Source: Marinobacter segnicrescens (lineage in GTDB: Bacteria > Pseudomonadota > Gammaproteobacteria > Pseudomonadales > Oleiphilaceae). Taken from it: DNA of 64,000 nt. This document shows positions 9,169 to 18,577 of the stretch, piece by piece. The position numbers and the translations under genes were made by a program. How positions within the stretch are numbered: position 1 is the stretch's first letter; every line of letters begins with the position of its first letter. The stretch is from positions 143,303 to 207,302 of the forward strand of contig NZ_FOHZ01000006.1 of assembly GCF_900111555.1 (NCBI RefSeq), written 5' to 3'. The notes under the pieces are model-generated. The model made no database searches. It saw nothing but the letters and a program-made list of their open reading frames with translations, and was not told where the DNA came from.

Positions 9169-9268
9169 GTGGCCAGGGCCCGGCGTGGCGTACCCGCGCT
9201 CAGGGCAAAGGGCACATATTACCGGACAACTGGCTGATAAACGACAGTTTAACCTGCTTTTTGCTTAG

Positions 9269-9286
9269 TTCAAACGCTCGTTTGAA
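9269..9286. promoter_or_regulatory. PsrA-like operator 1 between ETF-QO and etfBA
   Basis: TTCAAAC-GCTC-GTTTGAA, a perfect inverted repeat with 7-bp arms and a 4-base spacer. It fits the published Pseudomonas PsrA consensus (G/C)AAAC-N2-4-GTTT(G/C). PsrA is a TetR-type fatty-acid-responsive regulator known to act on etf and beta-oxidation genes, so the site is in the expected place. Confidence 0.7.
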
Positions 9287-9387
9287 TATGGTGCCGGTTT
9301 CTGGCAAGGTTTGAACGCTCCGGTTACTACCCCGATCAGGAGGAAACCAACCGGATAGCAAGCAAAGCTAATCTTACCATATTTTGC

Positions 9388-9400
9388 GAAACAGTGTTTC
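9388..9400. promoter_or_regulatory. PsrA-like operator 2 between ETF-QO and etfBA
   Basis: GAAAC-AGT-GTTTC, a perfect 5-3-5 inverted repeat that also fits the PsrA consensus. It lies 102 bases beyond operator 1, so each divergent transcription unit may have its own site. Confidence 0.6.
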
Positions 9401-9515
9401 AATAACGCAATCAAAACTGGCTTTTAAGGGTCAAAATCAGAACATGCGATCCGGAAAAATACCGCAAAAAAGCCCTGAAATGCCTTGCAAAGCCGCCGCA
9501 ATGCTGCATTTGCTA

Positions 9516-9547
9516 TTGACCCACCGGGTCTTTGCCTTCAGTATTAT
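9516..9547 (+). promoter_or_regulatory. Possible etfBA promoter
   Basis: TTGACC at 9516 and TATTAT at 9542 resemble -35 and -10 elements, but the 20-base spacing is longer than ideal. The leader to the etfB start would be nearly 190 bases, and I see no riboswitch or clear reading frame in it. Confidence 0.25.
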
Positions 9548-9742
9548 GGCGCCCTGACAGCAGGTCCAACGGAGTTTTGCTGTTTGAATCAAGGTTCGGC
9601 CGCGGCGTCTCGAGCGGTCGGAGCGACAGGAATCATGAATGCTCTGGTGTTGCCAGCCCTGGCGGTTCGTTTCCCGGGTGGTTCCGGCGAGAGTCTTTCT
9701 GATTACGAGTCATTAAACCCATCGTAGAAGAACGAGGAATCT

Positions 9743-10492
9743 ATGAAGGTTCTGGTCGCTGTAAAACGAGTTATCGACTACAACGTGAAGGTGCGCGTCA
9801 AGCCGGACAACTCCGGTGTTGATCTTGCCAACGTCAAGATGGCAATGAACCCCTTCTGTGAAATCGCGGTTGAAGAAGCGGTTCGCCTGAAGGAAAAGGG
9901 CGTTGCCAGCGAGATCGTCGTGGTTTCAATTGGCCCGAAGGCTGCCCAGGAGCAGATCCGCACAGCCCTGGCCCTCGGTGCTGATCGCGGTATCCACGTG
10001 GAGACTGACGAAGAAGTCCAGTCCCTGGAAGCTGCCAAGCTGCTGAAGGCGATTGTCGAGAAGGAAGAGCCGAAGCTGGTTATCCTCGGCAAGCAGTCCA
10101 TCGATTCCGACAACAACCAGACTGGCCAGATGCTGGCCGCCCTGACCGGTATGGCCCAGGGTACCTTCGCGTCCGAAGTTGTTGTAGATGGTGAAAAGGT
10201 CAACGTAACCCGTGAAGTTGACGGCGGCCTGATGACCGTTTCCCTGAACCTGCCGGCTGTGGTCACCACTGACCTGCGTCTGAATGAGCCGCGCTACGCT
10301 TCACTGCCGAACATCATGAAGGCCAAGAAGAAGCCGCTGGACGCCACCACCCCGGCTGACCTGGGTGTCGATATGGCCCATCGCCTGGAAACCGTCAAGG
10401 TTGAGGCGCCTGCCGCACGCAAGGCTGGTATCAAGGTAGAAGACGTAGCCCAGCTGGTCGACAAACTGAAGAACGAAGCGAAGGTGATCTAA
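9743..10492 (+). CDS. etfB: Electron transfer flavoprotein beta subunit
   Basis: 249 residues; with EtfA forms the soluble FAD/AMP heterodimer that collects electrons from acyl-CoA dehydrogenases. [20 protein letters not shown] at the N-terminus, the [19 protein letters not shown] recognition-loop block, and a C-terminal [15 protein letters not shown] tail are diagnostic. The start has GAGGAA 5 bases upstream. etfA begins directly after its stop codon. Confidence 0.95.
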   Translation: MKVLVAVKRVIDYNVKVRVKPDNSGVDLANVKMAMNPFCEIAVEEAVRLKEKGVASEIVVVSIGPKAAQEQIRTALALGADRGIHVETDEEVQSLEAAKLLKAIVEKEEPKLVILGKQSIDSDNNQTGQMLAALTGMAQGTFASEVVVDGEKVNVTREVDGGLMTVSLNLPAVVTTDLRLNEPRYASLPNIMKAKKKPLDATTPADLGVDMAHRLETVKVEAPAARKAGIKVEDVAQLVDKLKNEAKVI

Positions 10493-11434
10493 ATGAGCAT
10501 CCTGGTATTTGCTGAACACGATAACAGCAGCCTCAAGCAGGCTACCCTGAGTGTCCTGGCTGCTGCCAAGGAGATCGGTGGCGATATCGACGTTCTGGTT
10601 GCCGGCGAGAACTGTGGTGCGGTTGCCGAGCAGGCCGCGAAGGCCGAAGGCGTTAACAAGGTACTGGTTGCCGACAACGCTGCCTACGGTCACAACCTGG
10701 GTGAGAACCTTGGCGAGCTGGTCGCCGAAGTAGGCAACGGTTACAGCCATATCCTGGCCGCTGCCGGTACCACTGGCAAGGACTTCATGCCGCGTGTTGC
10801 TGCGTTGCTGGACGTTGCCCAGGTATCCGACATCATGGGCGTCGTTGACGCTGACACCTTTGTTCGTCCGATCTATGCCGGTAACGCCATCGCGACCGTC
10901 AAGTCCAAGGACAGCACCAAGGTGATCACCGTTCGCCCGACCGGGTTTGATCCGGTTGCCGGTGAAGGTGGTTCCGCTTCTGTCGAGAACCTGGACGTGG
11001 TCAAGGATGCCGGTATTTCTTCCTTTGTCAGCGAAGAACTGGCCAAGTCTGACCGTCCGGACCTGGCAAGCGCCTCCATCGTTATCTCCGGTGGCCGCGG
11101 CATGCAGAACGGCGAGAACTTCAAGATGCTCGAGCAGGTTGCTGACCTGCTGGGTGCGGCTGTTGGTGCATCTCGCGCGGCTGTTGACGCCGGCTTCGTG
11201 CCTAACGACATGCAGGTCGGCCAGACCGGCAAAATCGTTGCTCCGCAGCTATACGTTGCCGTGGGCATCTCCGGTGCTATCCAGCACCTGGCTGGTATGG
11301 GTGATTCCAAGGTGATCGTTGCGATCAACAAGGACGAAGAAGCCCCGATCTTCCAGGTTGCAGACTACGGCCTGGTAGCTGACCTTTTCGAAGCTGTTCC
11401 ACAGCTTGAAGAGGAACTGAAGAAAGTCCTGTAA
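10493..11434 (+). CDS. etfA: Electron transfer flavoprotein alpha subunit
   Basis: 313 residues. The C-terminal FAD domain carries ISGGRGMQNGENFKML, VGQTGKIVAPQLYVAVGIS and GAIQHLAGMGDSKVIVAINK, the classic ETF-alpha signature. The ATG follows the etfB TAA with no gap, so the two subunits are translated in step. A 12-bp-stem terminator follows 16 bases after the stop. Confidence 0.95.
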   Translation: MSILVFAEHDNSSLKQATLSVLAAAKEIGGDIDVLVAGENCGAVAEQAAKAEGVNKVLVADNAAYGHNLGENLGELVAEVGNGYSHILAAAGTTGKDFMPRVAALLDVAQVSDIMGVVDADTFVRPIYAGNAIATVKSKDSTKVITVRPTGFDPVAGEGGSASVENLDVVKDAGISSFVSEELAKSDRPDLASASIVISGGRGMQNGENFKMLEQVADLLGAAVGASRAAVDAGFVPNDMQVGQTGKIVAPQLYVAVGISGAIQHLAGMGDSKVIVAINKDEEAPIFQVADYGLVADLFEAVPQLEEELKKVL

Positions 11435-11450
11435 GGGCTTGTTTCAGATG

Positions 11451-11481
11451 AAAAAGGGGCGCTTCCGGGCGCCCCTTTTTT
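11451..11481. terminator. Strong terminator after etfA
   Basis: AAAAAGGGGCGC and GCGCCCCTTTTT form a perfect 12-bp stem around a 6-base loop, with a T run on the plus strand and a matching A run on the other side, so it could work in both directions. Confidence 0.9.
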
Positions 11482-11595
11482 GTCCCCGGAAGAAAGAAAC
11501 GTCCCGCTTACATCATGCCCGCCTTCGCTCTGCTATCCTTGCAGACTCCCGGACCATGTTGACCAACTTCCCCTCACCCCAAAGGAGCAACTGCC

Positions 11596-12864
11596 ATGGA
11601 AACTCCGTTTGATATCGTGCTGTTCGGCGCTACCAGCTTTGTCGGAAAGATCCTCACTCGCCGGATGGCTGAACGTCATGGTTTTGGAGACGGGAAGGAC
11701 TCACAGGGTAACGAAGGAAAACCGGTACGCTGGGCCATTGCCGGTCGTTCCAAGGCAAAGCTGGACAGGTTGAAAGATGAGCTGGGCCCGGCAGCCGTCA
11801 ACCTGCCCATGCTCATTGCAGATGCTGGCGACGCGGATTCCCTGAACGCCATGTGCGAACAAACCCGGGTCGTTGTCTCCACTGTGGGCCCCTACGCACT
11901 TCACGGCGAGCCCCTGGTCCGGGCCTGTGTGGAAACCGGGACGGACTATTGTGACCTGACCGGTGAAGTGCAGTGGATACGCCGGATGATCCAGCTTTAT
12001 GAGGAGAGGGCGAAGGTCACCGGCGCAAGGATCGTTCATTGTTGTGGTTTTGACTCCATTCCTTCCGACATGGGGGTGTGGTACCTGCAGCAGGAGGCCA
12101 TCTCCCGTTTTGGTCAGCCCTGCCAACGCGTGAAAATGCGAGTAAAGGCCGCCAAGGGTGGTCTTTCCGGGGGCACCGTCGCCAGTCTGATGAACGTCAT
12201 CAAGGAAGCCGCCTCCAACAAGGCACTTCGAAAGGAGCTTGCGAACCCCTTCTCCCTGTGTCCGCCAGACCATCGTTCTGTCACTCGCCAGCCCAGCGTC
12301 AAGGCGGCGGAGTTCGACCATGACCTGGAATCGTGGGTGGCGCCGTTTCTGATGGCCGCTATCAACACCCGGGTGGTGCACCGCTCCAACGCATTACTGG
12401 ACGCCTGTTACGGAACCGAGTTCCAGTATGACGAGGCAATGATGACCGGGCGCGGCCTGAAAGGACGGGGAAGGGCGCTGGCAGTTGCCGGTGCCATGGG
12501 CGGTTTTGCCCTGGCAACCGCCATCAAGCCCACCCGCTGGGCCCTGGAACGATTCGTGCTGCCGGAACCCGGCGAGGGTCCGGACCAGGCAGCCCAGCAA
12601 AAAGGCTTCTACGACCTGCGATTTATTGGCACCACGGAGGGTGGCGAGAGCCTGACGGTCAAGGTGACCGGCCAGGGCGATCCGGGATATGGTTCCACCA
12701 GCCGAATGCTCGCCCAGGCGGCGGAATGTCTTGCCTTTGATGTGCCAGAGGATGCAGTGGGCGGGTTCTGGACGCCGTCGAGCCTGATGGATGGCGACCT
12801 GCTGAAGCGATTACAGGCCAACGCGAAGGTAACGTTCGAGGTTTTGACAGCCTCGACTGCCTGA
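11596..12864 (+). CDS. Saccharopine dehydrogenase-like NADP-binding reductase
   Basis: 422 residues. The N-terminal DIVLFGATSFVGKILTRRM is a Rossmann nucleotide-binding turn of the saccharopine dehydrogenase / trans-acting enoyl-reductase family, followed by AIAGRSKAKLDRL and the VVSTVGPYALHGEPLV block. C-terminal residues beyond about 280 contain a weakly hydrophobic segment (GRGRALAVAGAMGGFALATA). Members reduce diverse substrates, often in lipid metabolism, so the natural substrate here is not assignable. Start supported by AAGGAGC upstream. Confidence 0.8.
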   Translation: METPFDIVLFGATSFVGKILTRRMAERHGFGDGKDSQGNEGKPVRWAIAGRSKAKLDRLKDELGPAAVNLPMLIADAGDADSLNAMCEQTRVVVSTVGPYALHGEPLVRACVETGTDYCDLTGEVQWIRRMIQLYEERAKVTGARIVHCCGFDSIPSDMGVWYLQQEAISRFGQPCQRVKMRVKAAKGGLSGGTVASLMNVIKEAASNKALRKELANPFSLCPPDHRSVTRQPSVKAAEFDHDLESWVAPFLMAAINTRVVHRSNALLDACYGTEFQYDEAMMTGRGLKGRGRALAVAGAMGGFALATAIKPTRWALERFVLPEPGEGPDQAAQQKGFYDLRFIGTTEGGESLTVKVTGQGDPGYGSTSRMLAQAAECLAFDVPEDAVGGFWTPSSLMDGDLLKRLQANAKVTFEVLTASTA

Positions 12865-12880
12865 AACCCACAGCACCCTG

Positions 12881-12903
12881 CAGCCCCTGTTCTAAAGGGG
12901 GCT
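12881..12903. terminator. Weak terminator hairpin between convergent genes
   Basis: CAGCCCC (12881-12887) and GGGGCTG (12897-12903) form a 7-bp stem with a 9-base loop. It sits between convergent stops at 12864 and 12905; no proper T run follows. Confidence 0.4.
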
Positions 12904-12904
12904 G

Positions 12905-13297
12905 TTAACTTTCCATTCTCTCGAACAGTGCCGCCATAATGTCGTCCATCGTCACGAACCCCAGCAGGCGGTTGTCTTCCAGTACCAGCAGACGTTTCAC
13001 CCGGTGGTCGCTCATCAGAGCAGCCACGTGGCGCAACCCGAGACTTTCGCCAACGCTGATTACCGGCTTCGCGCAGACGTCGTAAACGTTGAGCAGGTCG
13101 ATATCACCGTCTTCTGCAATTACCGTCTTGAGAATGTTGGTGTAGGTGATCAGCCCCCAGGCATCGTGCTCGTTCTGTTGTTCTACCACCAGCGATTTCA
13201 CACCATGTTGCTTCATCAGGGTTATCGCCTCCCGGATGGTGGCAAAGGGCGACACCTTGATTACTTCCCGAACCATCACGTCCCTAACTGTCAGCAT
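12905..13297 (-). CDS. Tandem CBS-domain protein
   Basis: 130 residues consisting of two CBS motifs and little else: MLTVRDVMVREVIKVSPFAT starts the first, and the second has PVISVGESLGLRHVAALM and a closing GFVTMDDIMAALFERM. CBS pairs bind adenine nucleotides and regulate partner proteins. It is the last gene of a three-gene minus-strand operon, 10 bases after the PII-like gene, so it probably senses nucleotide state for the membrane protein encoded first. Confidence 0.85.
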   Translation of the reverse strand: MLTVRDVMVREVIKVSPFATIREAITLMKQHGVKSLVVEQQNEHDAWGLITYTNILKTVIAEDGDIDLLNVYDVCAKPVISVGESLGLRHVAALMSDHRVKRLLVLEDNRLLGFVTMDDIMAALFERMES

Positions 13298-13307
13298 CAG
13301 GTGGCTC

Positions 13308-13661
13308 CTATTCCTGTGAATCTTTGAGATGTTGCTCGAATTTCTCTACCTGGCTGAAATCGATCCCTCCCAGATGTTCAAGCGGAAGGGTAAACACGAT
13401 GCCGCTAGAGTCCCTGTTGTCCGGCATGATCACTTTCTGGATAGCCTTGAGAATTTCCAGCGACAGGCCTTTTTCCAGCACCATCAGCAGGACGCTCTGG
13501 CTCCCATCGTAGGTAAGCCCAAAGAAGGTCTTGCGGGCGGTATTGCTGATCCCGCGGCCAGCCAGAACCGTGATACCACCAGCGCCCAATTCCCGGGCGG
13601 CATCGATGCATTCCTGCTCCAGGTCCTCAGGGACGATGGCCGCAAGCGCGGAAAATTTCAT
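13308..13661 (-). CDS. PII-like signal protein
   Basis: 117 residues with a PII-type ferredoxin fold: MKFSALAAIVPEDLEQECID, AGAGGITVLAGRGISNTARK (the T-loop side) and IVFTLPLEHLGGI, similar to GlnB/GlnK but without a recognisable uridylylation tyrosine. Such PII-like proteins bind nucleotides and regulate a membrane transporter encoded nearby. Its start overlaps the stop of the DUF1538 gene by 4 bases, so coupling is likely. Confidence 0.75.
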   Translation of the reverse strand: MKFSALAAIVPEDLEQECIDAARELGAGGITVLAGRGISNTARKTFFGLTYDGSQSVLLMVLEKGLSLEILKAIQKVIMPDNRDSSGIVFTLPLEHLGGIDFSQVEKFEQHLKDSQE

Positions 13662-15151
13662 GATTCTACCTCACGTCGTCGGTTCATCCACTCGGCCAGT
13701 ATGGCGTAGCCCATGACCGTCACAATAGGGAAGATCGAGGCAAAGGCAATAAGTCCAAAGCCGTCGATCAGTACATTGCGCCCCTCGATATTCGTCGCCA
13801 GGCCTATGCCGAGCGCAGTCACCAGTGGCACCGTGACTTCCGACGTGGTAACCCCGCCAAGGTCGTAGGCGAGGGCCACGATGTACCGGGGCGCCAGTAG
13901 CGTCAACAGTATGACCACGGTATACCCGCCGATAATATAAAAATGCATGGAGTCGCCGGCGATGATGCGGTGCACACCAATGGTGATACCAACCGCCACC
14001 CCGCAGGCCACCAGTATACGAATCACGTTACCGTTAATCTGGCCCGCAGCCGCCTCCTCAGCCTGCTGGCCTATAGCAATCAGGGCGGGTTCGGCCATGG
14101 TAGTGGCAAAGCCGATGGTAAATGCAAACAGGTAGACGAACAGGTAACCGTCAAGCCTGATCAGCTGCTCTGCCATACTGGTACCAATCGGGAAAAGGCC
14201 CAGCTTCAGGCCCACCACAAACGCGTAGAGACCAAGAATCACCAGTATGAAGCCGAAGGCAACACGGCGAGGGTTTGCGAGGGTCTTGCGTAACACCAGG
14301 TACTGGAAGATGAGCACTGTGGCGATGATGGGTAGCACATCCCGAACCATTCCCGCGAGTTCGCTGATTATCGTTGCAATGCCGGAAGCGGGTGAGGTTT
14401 CGCCGCCTGATGCGAGCAACGACACATCATCGGGCAGCTCTTCTTGTCCCCCATACACCACAATGCCGTACAACTGGACGGTAATCATGGGCACCATAAC
14501 CGCAAGGGCCACCAGTCCGAATCCGTCAATTAACGGGTTACGACCGCGGATGGATGTAGCCAGCCCGATACCCAGCGCAGCAATCAGGGGGACCGTTACG
14601 ACATTGGTGGTGACCCCACCGGAATCGTAAGCCAGACCCACGATTTCGGGCGGCGAGAACCAGGTAACAATGACAACGGTGACATAGCCGGTGATCATGA
14701 ACCAGTGCAGGGGCAAGCCGAAAATCGTTCGAAACACCCCGAGTGCTGTCACAAGGCCCACGGAAACCGCGACCAGCATTCGCAGGGTGAATCCGTCAAT
14801 CCGGCCGCCGCTGATCTCCTGGGCCTGCATGGCGACAGCGATCAGAGCCGGTTCGGCCACAACCGCCGAAAAGCCGAGCGCAAATCCGAAGGCCAGTAGC
14901 ACCGGCACGGAACCCTTGCGGGCAAATTGGTTCGAGAGGCTTTTGCCGACCGGGAATATACTCAGGTCCAGGCCCTGGAGAAAAAGTGCCACACCGGCCG
15001 CCACGATCAAAAGGCCAACGATCATACTGGCCAGGTTATCGGGAAGCTGCTGAAGCACCAGCACCTGGAAGAAGGCCACAACCACCACGATCGGGAGGAG
15101 GTTTTTCAGTGCATGCAGGAAAGCATGGGAAAAGGCCTTCAGATAGTACAC
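13658..15151 (-). CDS. DUF1538 multi-pass membrane protein (probable transporter)
   Basis: About 497 residues from the chosen GTG at 15151, which has GGAG 5-6 bases upstream; a longer frame to 15211 adds 20 non-hydrophobic residues. About a dozen hydrophobic segments, arranged as two homologous halves: AVVAEPALIAVAMQA and TTMAEPALIAIGQQA repeat, as do GGVTTNVVTVPLIAALGIGL and GGVTTSEVTVPLVTALGIGL. This internal duplication is typical of transporters. The conserved VAEPALIA and TVPL motifs are likely the substrate path. No function is established; the PII-like and CBS genes behind it suggest nucleotide-gated transport. Confidence 0.8.
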   Translation of the reverse strand: MYYLKAFSHAFLHALKNLLPIVVVVAFFQVLVLQQLPDNLASMIVGLLIVAAGVALFLQGLDLSIFPVGKSLSNQFARKGSVPVLLAFGFALGFSAVVAEPALIAVAMQAQEISGGRIDGFTLRMLVAVSVGLVTALGVFRTIFGLPLHWFMITGYVTVVIVTWFSPPEIVGLAYDSGGVTTNVVTVPLIAALGIGLATSIRGRNPLIDGFGLVALAVMVPMITVQLYGIVVYGGQEELPDDVSLLASGGETSPASGIATIISELAGMVRDVLPIIATVLIFQYLVLRKTLANPRRVAFGFILVILGLYAFVVGLKLGLFPIGTSMAEQLIRLDGYLFVYLFAFTIGFATTMAEPALIAIGQQAEEAAAGQINGNVIRILVACGVAVGITIGVHRIIAGDSMHFYIIGGYTVVILLTLLAPRYIVALAYDLGGVTTSEVTVPLVTALGIGLATNIEGRNVLIDGFGLIAFASIFPIVTVMGYAILAEWMNRRREVES

Positions 15152-15240
15152 TTCATCTCCGGTGCAACTTGGTGGGGTGCGAAAGCTGAGGAGAAAAACT
15201 CTGGAATACAACGAGATATTGCCATTTTAGTTAACCCGCT

Positions 15241-16884
15241 TTACTGACTTCCGTCAAGGTTCAGCTGGATGTCGGTACCTGGCAAGGCGGCAGTATTGTG
15301 GCCGGCAAACACGCAGGTCCGTCCTTGTAGCCAGGGTTCCATGGACACACGGATCTGCTCGATGGTGGCGCTGTCCAAGCCTGTGAATGGTTCATCGAGC
15401 AATAGCAACCAGGAAGGTCGCAACAGGGCTCTGGCCAGGGCGAGGCGGCGACGCTCACCGCCGGATAGCCTCCGCCCCTGTTCGCCAATCATGCTGTAGA
15501 GCCCATTGGGTAACCGCTCCAGCAACGGCGTCAGTGCGACAGCGGCCAGTACCGCATTGAGTTCCTGGTCCGCGGCCTCCGGCTTTGCGATCCGCAGATT
15601 GGCGGCGACGGTATCGCTGAACAGGTGGGTACGTTGGGTCAGGTAACTGACACCGCTGCGCCAGTCCCTGGTGCTGGCCGGGTCAAGTGCTCGGCCTGCC
15701 AGTTTCAGCTCGCCGTGCCAGTTGTCGTTCAGACCCGCCAACACATCCAGCATCGTGGACTTGCCAGCGCCGGACCGGCCAATGAGGGCCAGGCGGCCGC
15801 CCTCCGGCAGTTCCAGGGAAACGGGGCGCATCAGGGCCTCTCCGTTCTGCTCCACAACCAAGTCGGCGAACTGCAGGTTACCCGGGCCAGGATGCGGGCC
15901 AGAATCGCCCGGGGAGCGGGACTCACCTTCACCGTTCAGACGGCCGGCCGCACCAAGGGTCGCCCCAAGACGGCTGAAGGCCGCCGGCAAACCGGTAAAC
16001 GCTTCCCCGAGGCCCAGAACCGCCAGGGTAAACAGCAAGGCTACCGGACCGCTGAGCTCGCCAGATCGCCAGAGTGACAGCCCGGTCAGCATGGCAATCA
16101 CTGACGCCAGCTGGACCGCCATCAAGGTCAAACCATTGGCCATTGCGGCCTGCCGCTCAACCAGCAAGCGCGTGTTATCCAGGGTGCGACTGTTGTGAAG
16201 CAGGGCATCGGCTTCCCTGGACCACAGGTGGGCGGCCTGGAGTTCTGCGTTACCCTCAATGACATCGACAAAGCGGCCACGCAGGGCTTCGGCCTGCTCG
16301 CCCTGGTTGCGAGACGGTGCCAGGGTGTGGCGGGCCAGCAGGTATAAAACCAGGGGTAACAGCGCCAGGGGCACCAGCGACCAGATCAGCGGAGGTGCTA
16401 CCATGGCCATCACCAGGCCAGCGAGCAACAGACCGGCCAGGGCCAGTCCAGGCGGGGCGACCAGTTGCAGGTAAAGGGTGTCCAGCGCGTCAATATCAGC
16501 AATCAGTCGATTCAGCCAGTCAGCCGGGCGCTTGGCCCCAACCCGGTTGGGCCTGGTCATAGTCAGGCGGGAAAACAGGGTAACCCGCACATCGGCAAGT
16601 AACCTGAGCACGGTGTCATGGTTGTAAACCCGCTCCAGGTAGCGGGATACGGTTCGCGCCAGGGCAAAAAAACGTATACCGCCGCCCGGTGTGTAGATAT
16701 CCAGTTGTGCCGCTACGCCGGCCGCCAGCAATAATCCGGTCAGGGCTGTGGCGGTGATAAACCAGCCCGACAGTGCCAGCAGGCCAATCCCTGCCAGCAC
16801 CGTGGCAAACATCAGCAGGCCGCCAACCAGCAGCCTTCGCCAGCGGGCGGCAATGAGCTCAACCCAGGGCCGCAGTTCATTCAT
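15241..16884 (-). CDS. cydC: ABC transporter CydC subunit (thiol export for bd oxidase assembly)
   Basis: 547 residues; six-helix membrane domain (LVGGLLMFATVLAGIGLLAL onward) followed by an ATPase with Walker A LIGRSGAGKST, signature LSGGERRRLALARAL and Walker B LLLLDEPFTGLD. CydDC exports glutathione/cysteine and is needed to mature cytochrome bd. GIRFFALARTVSRYLERV near residue 75 is characteristic of CydC. It overlaps cydD by 8 bases. Confidence 0.92.
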   Translation of the reverse strand: MNELRPWVELIAARWRRLLVGGLLMFATVLAGIGLLALSGWFITATALTGLLLAAGVAAQLDIYTPGGGIRFFALARTVSRYLERVYNHDTVLRLLADVRVTLFSRLTMTRPNRVGAKRPADWLNRLIADIDALDTLYLQLVAPPGLALAGLLLAGLVMAMVAPPLIWSLVPLALLPLVLYLLARHTLAPSRNQGEQAEALRGRFVDVIEGNAELQAAHLWSREADALLHNSRTLDNTRLLVERQAAMANGLTLMAVQLASVIAMLTGLSLWRSGELSGPVALLFTLAVLGLGEAFTGLPAAFSRLGATLGAAGRLNGEGESRSPGDSGPHPGPGNLQFADLVVEQNGEALMRPVSLELPEGGRLALIGRSGAGKSTMLDVLAGLNDNWHGELKLAGRALDPASTRDWRSGVSYLTQRTHLFSDTVAANLRIAKPEAADQELNAVLAAVALTPLLERLPNGLYSMIGEQGRRLSGGERRRLALARALLRPSWLLLLDEPFTGLDSATIEQIRVSMEPWLQGRTCVFAGHNTAALPGTDIQLNLDGSQ

Positions 16885-18577
16885 CCTGGAGTCTCCCGTC
16901 CACCAGGGTCAGACAACGGTCTGCGGCAGCCAACGCTGCCGGGTGGTGACTGGCCATAATGATGGTAGAGCCCTGATCCCGCAGTTGGCGAATGGCCTCC
17001 AGCAGGTAATGCTCGCTGCGGGTGTCCAGCCCGGCGGTAGGTTCGTCCATCAGGATCAGTGGGTAGCGTGCCAAAAACAGCCTGGCCACAGCCAGCCGGC
17101 GGGCCTGGCCACCTGACAGCCCCCCGCCACCTTCATTAACGGGTGTATCGAGTCCCCCGGGGCGCTGCCGGACCAGGTCACCCAGACCGACTTTCTCAAG
17201 GGCATCCAGCAACGTCTCGTCGGTTGCATCCGGTGCCACCATCCGCAGGTTACCGGCCCAGGTATCCTGCCGAATGAATGGTGTCTGCCCCAGCCAGCCA
17301 AAGGGCCGGGCCCCCGGTTCCTCACCGTTCACACGGACCACGCCGCTTGTGGGGGGCAGAAATCCGGCAATCAGGTGGAGCAGGGTGGACTTGCCCGAGC
17401 CGGAGGGGCCAGCCAGGGCAACCAGCTCGGCTTGACCTCCGCCTTTGCCGACCACCAGGGACAAGGGCTCAAGGCCGATGCTCCCGTCGGGAAAAACAAC
17501 GGACGCATGAACCACTTCCACCACGGCAGTCCTGTTTCCGCAGGCCTGACCGGGCGAACCCGTGGTGGCGCCGGGACGCGTTGCAAGCCGTTGCTGCAAC
17601 TGCGCTGCCGCGCCCAGCGCTGTCGCCCGGTCGTGGTAATGCTGTGCCAGCTGGCGCAGGGGCTGGTAGAACTCCGGTGCCAGTAGCAGTATGAACAGGC
17701 CCGAGAACAGGGTGAGCTCCGGGGACGGACCGTAGGAGATATAGCCCAGTAACCCGAAACCGATATAGATGGCAATCACTGCGATGGCAATGGAGGCGAA
17801 GAACTCCAGCACCGCCGAGGACAGAAACGCCACCCTGAGGGTCTTCATGTTTACCTGCCGGTACTGGTCGGTGGCCTCCGCAATCTCGCGGGTGGCGGCA
17901 CCGGTGTATTCAAACAGCTGCAAGGTGGACAACCCCCGCAGGCGGTCCAGGAAATGACCGGACAGGCGTCCCAGGGTTTCCATGTGTTGCTGGTTCAGCT
18001 TCTCCGCTCCCATACCCACCAGGGCCATGAACAGGGGAATCAGCGGAGCCGACAATAGCAGGAACAGTGCGGCCAGCCAGTCCAGCCAGACTACAGTGAC
18101 CAGTATCAACAGTGGCACCACCACCGAGAGCACCATCTGGGGAAGGTAGTGGGCGTAGTATCCGTGCAGTGCTTCTACCTGGTCCTGCCACTCTGACGCC
18201 AGGGTGCCCGCTGAGGACTGACCGACACCGATAGGGCCAAGGTGGTGAAAATGATCAAGCAGGTCCCGGCGCAGGGCCAGCCGTATCCGGTCACTGGCGC
18301 TGGCTGAAAATCGGTTCTGCAGGGCAACGGCGGCTGCCCGCACTGCAATGACGGCCAACACCATGATAACCACGGCAACCAACTGGTCTGGCGGCTGTTT
18401 GCCCACCAGTACCTGATGGGCAATCCAGGCCATTCCCCCCAGCTGGAAGAAAGATGCAACGGCGGCGAGGATGCCCGCCAGAGCGGCGGCTCGAATGACA
18501 CCCAGGGCAGGGCGCTGGCGCTCCCTCAGCCAGCGCGCTGCCTCCCGGGAGGGTGTGTCGGGGGAGGGTTCAGGCAC
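16877..18577 (-). CDS. cydD: ABC transporter CydD subunit
   Basis: 566 residues; membrane domain, then ATPase with Walker A LAGPSGSGKSTLLHLIAG, signature GLSGGQARRLAVARL and Walker B LILMDEPTAGLDTRS. Starts with GTG at 18577, directly abutting the cydB stop (18578), so translation of the oxidase and its maturation transporter are tied together. The QNRFSASASDRIR motif (around residue 90) matches CydD. Confidence 0.92.
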   Translation of the reverse strand: MPEPSPDTPSREAARWLRERQRPALGVIRAAALAGILAAVASFFQLGGMAWIAHQVLVGKQPPDQLVAVVIMVLAVIAVRAAAVALQNRFSASASDRIRLALRRDLLDHFHHLGPIGVGQSSAGTLASEWQDQVEALHGYYAHYLPQMVLSVVVPLLILVTVVWLDWLAALFLLLSAPLIPLFMALVGMGAEKLNQQHMETLGRLSGHFLDRLRGLSTLQLFEYTGAATREIAEATDQYRQVNMKTLRVAFLSSAVLEFFASIAIAVIAIYIGFGLLGYISYGPSPELTLFSGLFILLLAPEFYQPLRQLAQHYHDRATALGAAAQLQQRLATRPGATTGSPGQACGNRTAVVEVVHASVVFPDGSIGLEPLSLVVGKGGGQAELVALAGPSGSGKSTLLHLIAGFLPPTSGVVRVNGEEPGARPFGWLGQTPFIRQDTWAGNLRMVAPDATDETLLDALEKVGLGDLVRQRPGGLDTPVNEGGGGLSGGQARRLAVARLFLARYPLILMDEPTAGLDTRSEHYLLEAIRQLRDQGSTIIMASHHPAALAAADRCLTLVDGRLQDE

